Shown: positions 11,746 through 23,388, counted from the first letter of the stretch. The stretch: DNA of 60,000 bases from Polytrichum commune (GCA_950295325.1 OX485803.1:12588001-12648000); one strand, 5' to 3'. The notes: generated by a model from the letters alone, not told the origin. A program made the numbers and translations.

Positions 11746-12640
11746 CTCAAAAGGTATTGGCTAAATCTAGTATTCGACATAGATTTCATGACCTTAAAAT
11801 ATTTTGAAGTTGGAAATTTTTTCATATTCCTTGAATTCATTATAAACTTGAGGGAAACATTACAATTTTTATAATCATCATTTAATCATTAAAATGAATT
11901 CATATAATTGAATCATCTTTTAAACAAATTTTAGACAATTGTTTGCTCAATATATTTACTTGCACCATCTTCTAAAATATGTAGACTTTTTTTGAAATTT
12001 CTTTTGTCAACATAAATTGCTTGGCTTTGTAGATCGATGTGTTTTTCAAATGTTTACGATTTTTTCCTTCATAAAATTCAAAGTCAGTATATAGTTTTTA
12101 ACCACTTTCACTTATACCTATGTGGGGTAATGGATTGTGTACTTGACCGTGCTTGCAATGTGCACCTAGTAATGAACAGTTGTTTTGAATTTCATTCCCA
12201 GCTATGTCCATTGAAATTATCAAAAAGGAGAGACTTTATGTTTACCTTCATCTTTCATTTGAGTCTCAATATCAAGCAAAAACTTCTCAAAGGTGACAAT
12301 GCTTATCCATGCTTTCTTGTTGCTTGTCCTAATATTCCCAAGTTCTCTGCAATTCATGCATTCCTCCAAGCAAAAGCTCTAGGCATCCTTGACTTGATGA
12401 CAAATGGTCGCAACTTAATGTTGCCATCCATTATTGCAATAAGAGCCACATCATTTCTCTCTTTGTCTTTCTTGCCTCCATTGAGTCCATGTGTTGTGAG
12501 TGTCTTGTTTGGCTCTTTTGCATTGGCTCACTCTCAACTGCTCTCCACATTTACCCATTATAAAATACTAATCTAGCATTGGCTCATTCTCCACCCTCCA
12601 ACGTTGTCACATGTGATAGTAAATTCACATCCTTAGAGTA

Positions 12641-13241
12641 TATGTTTCATGGATTTGGGTGCAAATATGAATTATACAATGAAAATTAACAAAGAGGGGA
12701 ATAAATGTTTTATAACAAAGTAATTTCTACCATATACTAGTGTATTTTTTAAGGGAGTATGAAAACAAAACTCGTATGACAAAATAACACTAAAGAGGTA
12801 ACACTTAGAGAAAGTAGATTACTATCCACTTTAAATCAAGATAAATAAGAGCCCTTGGACAAGGAATTGTCTTACACAAACTATAATCTTAGACTGATAT
12901 ATAGTAGAGTCCATTTGACTAAGATGAAAGTCCACTGCCTTGGGCTTCAAGATGATAATACGTAGACATTACACAATCCAAGCCGTATGCTTGACACATG
13001 AGATATCTAAGTTGCTCTACATCTTATTCTAAATGTAAAATCTTGAACATGATCAAACATATCCTAGAGCTTATTCGATGGGTGGCAATCTATTTATGCC
13101 ATTCTATATTATCTTATGTACACCCACACTCTCTTAATGAAGGACCATGTCCTTGACAAGTGAGATATTATTATTCTAAATTGCTCTACAAAATCTAATT
13201 GTAAAAATATCTTGAATGTGATCAAGGGTATGCTAGTCTTT
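12641..13241. other. 3' flank of transporter pseudogene; no gene seen
   Basis: AT-rich sequence, collinear with 42310-42974 of copy B and about as diverged as the rest of the duplication. It may include the 3'UTR of the transporter on the - strand. No motif or gene is recognised. Confidence 0.4.
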
Positions 13242-15495
13242 TTATGAATGGTTATCCTTTATGCCATGAAGAGAATCGTCAACATAGAATTGGGGGCCCT
13301 TGAACCATTTGCGGGCGCTCAAAAGCCATGAAGACATTATTAACACAAAGAGGCCTCCAATGGCTACATGAGTGTAATTCAATGTGGTTGAAGACACAGG
13401 GTATACGATTGGCAAGCAAAAGAGCACTGTGATGAAGGCCACCCATGTGACTCCCACCCAACCCACAATGAGGCTGTAACGGCCTAGGTTGAATGGCCTA
13501 GGTTGAATGGCCCAGGTCGAAAGGATTTGCGACCGATTGTGATCCGAAAAAGGTAGGAAGCGCATACGAGATGTATAATCCAACTGTCGCAATTGACACC
13601 ATGGCTTGGAATGCCACAAAGCTCCCAAGCGACTGCATACATTCTCAAAACAAGAAGAATTTGTAAGTATGCATAGTCAATGTTTTGGAGCCTTATTGTT
13701 GACGTGTTGACTTCCTACTGGCCCATATGGGCAGGGATTGTAAGCCATATTTTTCTTGTGTTATAGGCAACTTGCTAAATCAATGGTCATGGGAGCAACA
13801 AGCTCTAAAAACCAGTTGGTACTCAGTGTCTAGGAACCAGTTGTCAATTGTAGTGTGGGACATGTTTCATGCCTGGTTGCTACGCCTTTGAATGTGGACA
13901 AGCCCCACATTACAACCGGTGATCAATCTCTAGACATTGGTTACCTAGTACACAGTAGTCCAACCAAGCGATTTCGCAAGTGTATCTATTCCTTATTAGA
14001 TTGGATAGGAAGAAGCACATTATCATCCATAGTAATGACCATGCCGTAGCCTGACCACTACGTTTGATCATGTACACGTATCACCCCTACCATCAGTTGT
14101 ACTACATTGCGCGCCTACTCCAACCCGTGGTAGGGCTCCTCGCATCCATTACCTAGTCCTCATTTTGAAGTCAAAATTGCAAGACAGACTCCTTACCTTA
14201 CTACTGCATAGTTGTAGCCTGGTGTTGTCACTTTCTGCTTTAGCATAAAGTCAATATATTTAAGAGGTGGCATATAATTATGGGCTAGGAATTTCCGCCT
14301 CTTTCAAGAGGAATAGCTATTGAGTGAGATTTAATCTTCTAAACCTAATTTGATGAGAATGCCAAGCCGAACGATTTTCCTATTTAATAAATCGGCAGTT
14401 CTGAAGGATAGAGAAACTTGTACCGTGAGCGCCATGCAAAATGCTATGAAAGCTGAGAGCCAAACAGCACATACAAGGGCACTTCTTGTCGATTCACCTT
14501 CACCCAAAACCTTGACAATGGTACCGCTCCGTCCCTGGAAAATGCATACAGCATTCTGCAACAATGTAGAGGTCGACCGTCAGAAGATATTCAGCTGATA
14601 CAATTAATTCGTTGACGTGAACAAGCCCAGCATTCAACCATGTTTCCTCAACCACATTTGGAGATACTATGGCAGGTGCCATTATTCTTTAGCAGAAGGT
14701 ATATGCCCACTTCAAGAAGCATGCTCAAGGTTTATGGATATATGGATGGGTAACCCTCCAGGGCTACGAGGTCCAATTGGGATTACTGGACATCACCATT
14801 TTGGTGCCTTCCCCGGCCTAGATTGAGGACCGGAATGGGCAAGGGATATGCTATGGGGAAGGTGTCTTCTTCTCAATCCCAAAATGCCACCTCACACATC
14901 AAAGAATTAGTATATACCTTGAATTGCTAGTGACGGAGGACAAGACGCACAAGAAAATCGCAACAGCAATGACACCGAGGCACACAATGCCACCCGTCCC
15001 ATTGCCGTATCGTGATTTGAACGCGTTGTAAAAGATTTGGGCAATTGCATAGCCTCCCGCATCATTTGTTGAGTCAAGTAACACGGTGGGGTCAATCACG
15101 AAAAATGTGAGACCTAAGATGTATGCCCAACCAAACACAATGGAGGTGATGATCGAGGTTAAGATCCCATATGCCCCGTTTGTGTTTGAGGACTTTGTCT
15201 CTTCAGACTGCCAAAAAAAATAAAAATGCAAGCCATGATTAAAGTCATGCAAAAATGTCACAAACTTGTAACTCAAATATCACTACAATAGTGACTCCAT
15301 AGAATGTCTACCAAAAATAAGGTTGCATTTTAATCTTTTGTTTCTTTATTTCATAGCTGGAAGGCTTTAGAAGTTTTGATAGATGTAAGTTAAATCATTG
15401 TTGAATATATATTTATTTAAAAATCGAGTTAGCACCGAAAAGATACTAAATCTGAAGGGTGGGTATCAATCAACACTGGCAACCCTACATTAGAC

Positions 15496-18405
15496 CACAG
15501 GGAGGTCACTAGCAAAAATCATAGAAACAACGTGCGATAAAAAAATAGGGTATAATATATTTCTTGTAGGTAAACTTTGTAAAAAATGTACATATAATAT
15601 AGGGGTTTTTAAAATAATGAAACATTTTTACATGTAAAATATCATCACATGTATTGGCCTCTTTTATGTAGTGAGTACATTTAAAATAACGTGGAAACAA
15701 TTACTAAGGGTAGCGGGTCTAGGGTAGAGTCTATGCTAGTGGATGAAAAGAGATAATTTTTTGTTGAAAGAACTTGGATGGATGACTTCGCTAGCTGGTT
15801 GGCTTGAATGTTGTTGTATCAACGTATCCGATGTGGAGTTAATGTTCTCTACCTACGTGCACACACATGGAACTTTCATTTGTGTCCCAATGGGGAATTT
15901 GGGAATATGTCCCCTTCATGTCCCGTGGTTCATAAGGCTTGGAAGGGAATGTGGAAAGAGTGGGAATTTTGCTCATGTCCCTTGATTGACAATGGGAATG
16001 TCATTTGTACATGGGAAATTGTCTCGGGGGGGAGGGGGCAGAGTGTTAAAAAGTTAAGGATATAGGTGCGAACAACCACTATTTTATAGGGGGGTATTAC
16101 TTTCAATTCTCTTCTTTTGTTCACATGCTATCATTGTGTAAATTTCTACTTTGGGTTAGTAGAAAAATGGCTTGCATTACTTGTAATTCCAAATTACCTA
16201 TTATTCCATACCCTATAGTACTTTAAAGATGTCCAGTGCCATTTTTGATACCCTATATTACTCTTAAGTACATTTATAATTTTTTGCCCCCATGTTTTTA
16301 AAATACCCTATCATTTGTTCGCACGTATATTGCTACTCCAACCAATGACTACCCCCCCCCCCCCCGAGGAAATTGTGTAGATGGGACATGTTGTATGGAT
16401 GACGGGAATATGCTACTTGGGAGTTTTTTTTTCAAAGGGAGATGTCATGGGAATATTGAAATATGCATGTAGGGACTTTATTAAAAAATGAACAACTTGA
16501 AGAAGGGACATTTGAACTTGTAGAATGGGATGCTTGAACTTGTATACTGGGACAATTGAACTTGTATAATGGGATGATTGAACTTGTAAAATGGGACAAT
16601 TGAACTAGTATAATGGGACAATTGAACTTGTATAATGGGATGATTGAACTTGTAGAATGGGACAATTGAACTTGTATAATGGGATGATTGGACTTGTAGA
16701 ATGGGACAATTGAACTTATATAATGGGACAATTGGAAATTGTGTAATATGTGACAATTTGATATTATATACGAATGGACGATTGTACATGTGTAAAACTG
16801 ACCAATCATAAAATTTATTATAAAAATATAGCTTATCAAATGAATGAGATATTATATTAAATGAAAAAGACAACATGTACAACAATAGCATGTCATGTGT
16901 TTAGGCATGCCATACTGTGACATATACTAATTACTCTATGAGTCATGTAAATCTGCCACAACTACTTCAAGCATTGTTGTTCCTCGAAAGTTGCATAGGA
17001 TTGAAGATGTTGATGGAACAATCTAATGCTTCCAACATACATCTCCCATCTTCTCTACCCTAAACCCCTAAACACACCCCCTCTACCTCAGATTCCCTCT
17101 ATAAGTATACAAAGTATTTGCAAGCATTTTTGAAACATGCTACTAAATTGTGCCCCTTATTTGCTAACTCCTGCAGCCTAAAAAGGTATGCTAGGTAGGT
17201 GTACATGGCCTTTGCTCCTGCACATTTTTCACCCCACCTCAAAAATTAGTTGCTTCTGGGGGTGACGTGAAATCATGGTACATAAATTAGCAGAAAAAAG
17301 GGAGAAATCCACGCAACCTAACTGTGATTCAGAGGAGAACACCGCCAATTGAGATCCAACCATATCCTTTCCAGACACCTTGAAATAGTGTGTTAAGAGA
17401 CACTGCTCACAAGATTTCAAAGTTATGGTTGAGCAAGTTGTACAACACAATGGTGTTGTTGCAAAGAGTTGTGCCATAATGATTGGTGCAAGCAGAAACA
17501 ACACAAGATATACCCCAACTTAATGAAGGAAAACCGGAGGATGTTAACATGTAACCTGTTGGACTTGCAAACACTGACGAGTCTCTAACTTACCTGAGAT
17601 AGCTGGAGTGAGGATGCCTTGCCCCTGACCATAGAAGGTCGAGCAACATGAGGACCAGGAGCCTTCTGTGGATGCATTTGTCTCTATCCATTAGCTTGCA
17701 AATCCAAACTCCCCGTCGTGTCTCCAGAGGCTGGGCTAACTTGAAAGTGGACAGCTCTTCATACGTTGTTCACAGATCTTTAAAATCAAGCTCAGCTTAC
17801 ATGACGGCACAACATATATTACAGTGCAAATGTTCCCCCTGCCCAACCACATGTGCAGAAAACAACAAGTTTCCATAAATCCCTTTCTAAGCAAAAGATT
17901 GAGGGTACACTCAACTCCTACATGTGTAAACGGTGAGGAAGACATAATATACAAAGAAGTCCACGTCCACCCACATGTGCAAGACACGATTGCATCATCA
18001 ATATTTTGTTAGGAACAAGACGATTATTCCAAGTGAACTCCAAGGACAGTAAGTGTAATCCTGCACATGAAAACTCGGTAAACTGCGATGAAAACATGAC
18101 ATCTTATAAATTACGTGTCCAACAATATGCGCAAGACATAAGTGCCAAGAGGAAATATTCCAGCGTGTTGTTTGAATTGCAATCTTCTTTCCAATTTTCT
18201 TTGATAATATAAGTAAAATAAGGTATCTTAAAATGATTCTCCCAAAAATATGATTATTGATAGGGTATATTAAAATACAAGTATTTACCTTTATTTTGAA
18301 AAATACCATACCTTATAATCTTTTCCGCAAGGTAAATAGCCCCCCCATAAATAAGTCATGAGCGCACGTGTATGCATTAATAAAAGAGGGAGTGACCTCC
18401 CCGAG
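15496..18405. mobile_element. hAT-like element (2.9 kb) in intron of transporter pseudogene
   Basis: The left terminus CACAGGGAGGTCACT and the inverse of the right terminus CTCGGGGAGGTCACT match. The flanks are CATTAGAC (15488-15495) and CACTAGAC (18406-18413), an 8-bp target duplication with one later change; copy B has one CATTAGAC and no insert. The 8-bp duplication and CA...TG-type ends fit hAT. No transposase domain is recognised in its short frames (for example 17229-17504 on -, 17648-17878 on +), so it appears non-autonomous. It contains a 22-bp minisatellite. Confidence 0.85.
16505..16746. repeat. 22-bp minisatellite, about 11 units
   Basis: The unit GGGACAATTGAACTTGTATA+AT repeats about 11 times without spacer. 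Units carrying GGGACAATTG alternate with units carrying GGGATGATTG in the central part, giving a 44-bp higher-order period. It lies within the 2.9-kb hAT-like element. Long - strand open frames here (16432-16891) are a consequence of the 22-bp periodicity. Confidence 0.95.
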
Positions 18406-19222
18406 CACTAGACGCCGGTCACTTGCAATTTGAAATTGACTGATTTATTCTTGAAGCATTGATCATTGCAATTCATGAGAGATGAATTAGAGAAGTCTGG
18501 CTTGTTATGATGAGAACATGTCAAACTCATTAAACATGATTTGTACAGAAATGTATTTTGCGTACCATGTGAGCGAAGGCATTGTACGCAAAAATGTTAT
18601 ACTGGCTCATGAGTAGACCTACTAGAAAAATATAGACATTGTTGTGAATTCCAACGTCTGGTTTATTGAATGCTGTAAATACACTGGATGCCGTCTGCCG
18701 CTGTGTGGCTACTGCTGGGATGAGCACAATTAACAAAACCACACCTGTCCAACACATACCCCACTATTTCCTGTTAACGTTTTTGTTGAAATATTGGTTC
18801 TTGTAGTAGGTGGTTGATGTCATTGGCAAGTCAAATAAAATGTTGCCGTGAGGGGAGATGACACTTTGTAAGATGTTAAGAACGGCATGCAAAAAAATTA
18901 CAGGGTGGAATAAAATCCATAGAAGAATTACATAAATATAGGGTACTAAACATTTGACTGGAGTGTACATTAGGTATATTCCAATAATATTCTCCAAAAT
19001 ATTGAATATCCCATGAATATGCGCATTACTCCCCCCCACCACCGCGCGGGTTGGGTAGATAGATGTAATTAAATTGGAACACCCACCAACAACATTCCAT
19101 TCAACAACTATAATAATGACGTATGATAACCATGTGATGTTGAAGTTGTTGATCAATGCGTGAAGGAATAAGATGCCCCAATGCATTGCAATAAGAACAT
19201 ACTTTCTCGTAAGGTATCCACC

Positions 19223-20381
19223 AATGTTGGACTGGTATTACTATTTTATGATACCAGTGGGGTCCTGGTATGCAATGACTTTGTAGCTCACTATTAGGCC
19301 TTGTCAAGGTACTAGAGGTGTCATGAAATGTAGAGCTTGGTATAATATTAAATATGCAAGAATTATGGCTTTGCAATGGTATCAAATACCAGTTCAAGCA
19401 CTTTGCTTATAACATCCAAGACTAAACAATGGTATGTTATGATTCTAAGTCTTACTTTTCAATGCGTGGTGAAGTTCAATAAAATGTTCAAGCTCCGATT
19501 ATTGTTGAATTAAAAGTTCAAGACAAACATATTGGCCCATGTCACCAAAACAAATGAAACTTCATCAAATGAAACATGTTTATAGATGTGAACATACAAA
19601 TACAAGTGGTGAAAAACGCATCTTGGTTTGTTGGTGATGACATAAAATGTTTCATTTGTCTTCAAAAAGAGCAAAAATGCATCTTGGCCATCCAACATTT
19701 TGAACTAGATGATATTCTAATTATACTTATCTAATTCGTCATATGAGCAAGTAGGGTCTTCCTCAAAGCAACCTGCTACTTGTATTTCATCTTCATGAGC
19801 GTGGTGGTGGTGGTGAAGTGGTAGTGGCACCAATCTCGACTTCATGTGTGTGTTAGTGATTCCACTGTACATTGCGTTTATGAAACTATAAGAATAAAGG
19901 AGTTAGAGAACCCAAAGAATATAGGATTAGCTTTTGGGGAGCATATTACTACTCGAAGAACGATTGACACCACTCAAACGATTGACATATATAGGCGGAT
20001 GATTTGACAACTGCTTAATCTTTTTCCATACATTGAACGAAGGATATGTGAAAATGAATGCATGCCATACTGAGACGCCGGAATCCAGCTGATGGTCATC
20101 ATTGATTCAAGAGCAATTTATCAGACTCTGCACTAGGTATCAAACCCCGCGTGAAGAATGAGAAGCGAAGACTAGTGCGCCGAAGGTTACAGACATACAA
20201 CTTTTCATTGTAAGGATTTTATCACAACTAGCTAGCTACTAGCTGATTCCGACCTGGAAGAAATAGGCGTGATGGTACTCCAGGGGTTCAAGATTGAGCG
20301 CCAGCTTCAGCAGCCATGATTTCTTAGAGTGGAGGAGGTTCAAGATTTGGGTCGAAGGTTGTTAATCATCACGTTGTAGTC
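19223..20381. other. Unique spacer after the duplication breakpoint
   Basis: This sequence has no counterpart in copy B. Eight bases past the breakpoint an 8-bp stem/12-nt loop hairpin occurs (ACTGGTAT at 19231-19238, ATACCAGT at 19251-19258). No coding or RNA gene is recognised. Confidence 0.5.
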
Positions 20382-20514
20382 ATGGGCCGCCATTCGTGCT
20401 GTCACAAACAAAAACTCAAGAAAGGGCTGTGGTCGCCAAAAGAGGAAGAGAAGTTGGTGCGCTACATTACCAAGCACAACCATGGCTGCTGGAGTGTTGT
20501 TCTGAAGCAAGCTG
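20382..20514 (+). pseudogene. R2R3-MYB first exon, gene remnant
   Basis: ATG at 20382 opens MGRHSCCHKQKLKKGLWS, continues with EEEKLVRYITKH and GCWSVVLKQAG, which is the N-terminus and most of the R2 repeat of a plant R2R3-MYB transcription factor; the spaced tryptophans are present. The exon is 133 nt and ends at a GTGGGT donor exactly where R2R3-MYB genes usually have intron 1. No intact exon 2 (RCGKSCRLRW-type) or R3 follows before the DUF641 gene. A weak resemblance at about 20815-20865 (CGGTGTGGAAGTTATGAGC, then AATTATT) may be a decayed exon 2. Without splicing, the frame stops at 20520-20522. Best read as a gene fragment; the exon itself is undamaged, so relocation of exon 1 alone is possible. 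Confidence 0.75.
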
Positions 20515-21425
20515 GTGGGTAGACTGGTGGGTTCAAACTTGGGACTCGGGCTTGCAAGGTTGCAGTCTGCCTACCCTTGCATATTCTTGTGTTTTCAGCA
20601 ACATAACAACAAAATTCAGTAAGTTATGTGTGTTTTATATGGTCATTCTTCATAACTATATGGTCATTATAATTCTTAAGTCTGCAATTAGTGGGCCGCC
20701 AATATCTTCCATCCCTATATGCTTAACTACAACCTTCGAATGCAATTACTTACTCCAATATCAAACTCATAAGAGGAACCTCCGACCCATTATGGGAGAG
20801 ACCTTCCGCTCAGATCGGTGTGGAAGTTATGAGCTATTGCGTATTAGAAGTTAGAATTATTCGCATCACGTGCTTCACTTCCCTGCAATGCTGCAAAATG
20901 CTCCAAGCGTACCTATCACTGGAGGCATACAACACCATCCAATGTGTTTTCGAAGCACACAAAATTTGCAGTATGTTTGGTCGATTGCGCCGCTTGCTCT
21001 GAATTCTGCAACATTTGTCTTACCAATTTGTGTCCCTTTAATAAGGAAAGAAGAACCTGTCCACTTTCGAAAAAAAACAAAAAAACATTTCTTTATTTCC
21101 AATCAAGACTGTGTCTTCAAAACCGTAAAGGCATAGGGACGTTCATGTATCGTCGAGAGACCCAGAAAGTAAACCATACTTTGGGAGAATGAGACAGATT
21201 GCTACCATGGTTGTCTATAGCAACAATCTCAAGTATCCGAAAAGAGATATACTACGCGAGTTACTTCAAATTTCCGTCTCTTGCTGCAGCTGCTTTCTGT
21301 GCGGTAGGGTTACACGTCATCGATCGATATTGAAGGTGCCACATCCAAAAAAAGGTTTCTGTGCACATATGGCGACGAGCCATTAAAGGTTCTCTTCGTC
21401 TCTTGAACCCTTGCAAACCACAGGT
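20515..21425. other. Region between MYB exon and DUF641 gene
   Basis: Possible decayed MYB exon 2 near 20815-20865; otherwise nothing recognised. The distal part should contain the 3'UTR of the - strand DUF641 gene. The short overlapping frames at 20870-21386 lack homology. Confidence 0.3.
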
Positions 21426-22841
21426 CTATGTGACTCGTGTCGTGGATACTTGTGGCTGGGTGACATATACGAGACTCTTCACGATGCACTTGGATACAGA
21501 GAAGCCAGGGAGAACAACCAGAGCAACTCGTCGAGGCATCGTGTCTTCGTTAACCGAGTCATCTTCCTCGATCGCCGAATCCTCAACAACGTCCGCCATA
21601 TAATCTCCGTTGAACGCCGCACCTCTTCCAACTCTGATAATCCTTGCATTCGGCTCGAAGGAGAAAGCAAGTCTGTGCAACATCCACACTATTCTAGCCA
21701 ACTGAAAGAAAGTGGTGAGTAGCTGAAGGTCGGATCCATTGGCCTTCAGATCCTTCCCGTCCACTTCCTGGCTGCACTGGAGCATACTCTCGTCTAGATC
21801 GAGGTCCTTGTGGAAAATTCCTAGATACTTTCGACAGCAAAAGGCACTGAAAGCTTCTGTGTACTTGGCTGGCAACCCGTTTGAGACTGGAAAATCAGCA
21901 GCGTTTGAGAATGCCTCATACTCTTCAAAAAATGAAGTGGGGTGTTGATGCGGAAGTGAAAGATTGGCGAGCTGAGAATCCTCCCCGAAGTCTTCACGTT
22001 CGAAGTCGGAGAAGAAGATGGCAGAGAGATGTGCTTGGTGAGCGTACTTCACATGGCTACGCCTGGAGAATGGAATCTCTGCGAACAGCTTGTCGGCGCT
22101 TTTATTTCCGTGCACATTCCTGATGTATTCCTTTGTGAAATTCCGAGAAGCCATATCCAACCCTCGCACAGCTGCTTCGAGGAGCACAGGGGTAGCAGAA
22201 GAATCCAGATATGAGCCGTTTTTGTGCTCTCCTTCGTTGGCCCGCTCCCTTTCAAGGGATTGAATTTGCAAGTGAAGCTTCCCTTCGTTGGCTTCTAGCC
22301 TCAAACGGTTCTCTTGGAGCCTTTGCACTTCGTGGTGCATCGACATTCTTTCCTGATAACATTTCCGCATCTCCTGTGCAAGTTTAGAAATTCGATCCTG
22401 CAACTGCAAATTGCGACAATCTGATTGGCTCACGGTCTCCAAGAGCACATTTTTCTCAGTCTGGAGATGATTGATCACTTTGGCTGCAGCTTCCATCTCC
22501 TTCCCCTTCTCATTCTCCTTGTGAGAGAGGAGCTTTCTAATATATTCTTGCGCAGCTGCCATCTGCATGGGATGCGATTCTCGCAACTGCAATACATCCG
22601 TACTGCTTGAGAGTTGACCATCCTTACGGTTGTGTCCTCCACAACCGAAGTGCTTCGTAATATTTCGGAATAAGGTCCTCAAACCCAGGATAGGAGAGGC
22701 CCCAACCCCTTCCTTAGAATCTATCCGTCCGGAACTTCTGGTGCTCTGCATTGGTGATGAAATTGTAACGGCACCAAACCTCAAGGAAAGCTCTTCCTCT
22801 CCAGAATTATCCATGCATCCTCCTGATTTCGCAGGCCTCAT
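21426..22841 (-). CDS. GIL1/IRKI-type DUF641 protein
   Basis: A single-exon gene of 471 codons. Residues about 90-205 form a long coiled coil (YIRKLLSHKENEKGKEMEAA onward, rich in L/E/Q heptads). The middle has the plant DUF641 features FTKEYIRNVHG and, near 330-350, EAFSAFCCRKYLGIF. The C-terminus has RRVALVVLPGFSVSKCIVKS, matching the family's terminal V.PGF.....I..SQVY block. In Arabidopsis the family includes GIL1, which acts in phytochrome control of gravitropism, and an IRK receptor-kinase interactor, so a cytoplasmic or plasma-membrane-peripheral signalling adaptor is likely. The biochemical function is unknown. ATG 22841 is the first in frame; M10 is an alternative. It diverges from the HSPA12-like copy B gene, and its upstream flank matches bases 1-107. 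Confidence 0.87.
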   Translation of the reverse strand: MRPAKSGGCMDNSGEEELSLRFGAVTISSPMQSTRSSGRIDSKEGVGASPILGLRTLFRNITKHFGCGGHNRKDGQLSSSTDVLQLRESHPMQMAAAQEYIRKLLSHKENEKGKEMEAAAKVINHLQTEKNVLLETVSQSDCRNLQLQDRISKLAQEMRKCYQERMSMHHEVQRLQENRLRLEANEGKLHLQIQSLERERANEGEHKNGSYLDSSATPVLLEAAVRGLDMASRNFTKEYIRNVHGNKSADKLFAEIPFSRRSHVKYAHQAHLSAIFFSDFEREDFGEDSQLANLSLPHQHPTSFFEEYEAFSNAADFPVSNGLPAKYTEAFSAFCCRKYLGIFHKDLDLDESMLQCSQEVDGKDLKANGSDLQLLTTFFQLARIVWMLHRLAFSFEPNARIIRVGRGAAFNGDYMADVVEDSAIEEDDSVNEDTMPRRVALVVLPGFSVSKCIVKSLVYVTQPQVSTTRVT

Positions 22842-23234
22842 CTATAACAGCACACGGTTCCTAGTACCGTCCTCTTCATTGCGAGATGGCAAAATCTCCT
22901 CACAGTTTGTTGCACACGGTGGTGCTACTCTCGCTGTTGTGCTCACACTAATCAGCAGGGAGTGCAACCACCTGCGCTACTTGGCGTGAAGTTACCAATT
23001 AGGGCTCGCATGTTACCAATGTACATGACGAGTACTTACATGCCGAATGAATACCTACTGGATGGAGATGTGAAGCTTACGACGCATAAGGTGTGGTTCC
23101 GCCCTTTTCGTTAACTTGTTCCAAATTATAGAAAGATTAGAAAGGAAAACAAAAGCTTAACTTTGATGCAGCCTTACCTGCTGACACTGACTCCCCGGAA
23201 TCCTTTAACGTTTTCACTGCACTGTAAGTTAACC

Positions 23235-23388
23235 GGCCGTATGACCTACGTCCTTAATTAAGTGGCATGGGCTGCATGGCCGACCTCCTTCAATAAGTGC
23301 TAGTGGCCGCATGGCCTACGTCCTTAATTGAGTAGAATTGGCCGCATGGCCTACGTCCTTAAATTAAGTGGCATTGGCCGGATGGCCC
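23235..23388. repeat. 35-bp promoter minisatellite, about 5 units
   Basis: Units beginning GGCCGCATGGCCTACGTCC or close variants start at about 23235, 23271, 23305, 23340 and 23376. GGCCGCATGGCC is itself nearly palindromic. The array is absent from copy A, which carries only a short junction at about 108-130 instead of 23057-23459. Confidence 0.85.

Larger units (their letters stand above)
10797..12640 (-). pseudogene. Decayed pogo/Tigger-like (DDE_1) transposase, copy A
   Basis: Read on the - strand, about 12640-12190 encodes a broken DDE_1 core: a GGKKDKERNDVALI-like stretch, then KLRPFVIKSRMPRAF, then a segment leading to a DNFNGH-type second-aspartate motif. Further along, 11039-10797 encodes LPSNIASIFQPMD followed by an FFNALYRK stretch. 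The LP.N..S..QPMD signature is typical of pogo/Tigger/CENP-B-type transposases, which cut and paste elements at TA sites. The frame is interrupted: copy A differs by 2 bp from copy B just before DNFNGH, and a 556-bp MITE splits the interval. It is not functional. The opposite-strand open frame 12037-12576 is its shadow. The family call rests on motif recognition only. Confidence 0.62.
1..19222. repeat. Segmental tandem duplication, copy A
   Basis: Base 1 onward aligns with 22952 onward, and the similarity continues, with insertions and deletions, to 19222, where it stops inside exon 3 of the transporter (shared text ends at ...GGTATCCACC in both copies). The copy holds an HSPA12-like gene, a decayed pogo-type transposase and a 3'-truncated-from-the-5'-side transporter pseudogene. 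Sequence present only in copy A: 6574-8815, 11190-11745 and 15496-18405. Sequence missing from it: the counterparts of 23057-23459, 23735-23992, 29288-32066, 33474-37294, 38698-40984 and 43774-44019. The left edge of the window cuts the copy, so its true start is not visible. Confidence 0.93.
13242..19222 (-). pseudogene. Truncated BAT-type amino-acid transporter pseudogene (copy A)
   Basis: This is the broken partner of the intact gene at 42975-48768. It retains exon 7 (13242-13632), exon 6 (14391-14555), exon 5 (14918-15207), exon 4 (18566-18744) and the 3' 136 bp of exon 3 (19087-19222). Exons 1, 2, the micro-exon and the start of exon 3 are absent because the duplication ends at 19222. 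Further lesions are a 2-bp insertion in exon 6 near 14470, loss of the exon 6 donor (GT to TT beside 14390), and in exon 7 a 14-bp tandem duplication (unit TAGGTTGAATGGCC, near 13484-13511) plus a 1-nt loss in an A-run near 13548. Exons 4 and 5 remain open. A 2.9-kb transposon sits in the intron between exons 5 and 4. No functional transporter can be made. Confidence 0.93.

Noticed and set aside
12037-12576. 179-codon + strand open frame
   Set aside because: It lies antisense to the decayed transposase core and is broken in copy B (41781-42008), as expected for a shadow.
16432-16891. Two overlapping - strand frames of about 135 codons rich in repeats
   Set aside because: The 22-bp minisatellite reads open in several frames; no homology or start context.
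22842-23000. Frame at 22630-22989 on + as a separate gene
   Set aside because: It is antisense to the start of the DUF641 coding region and has no family match.
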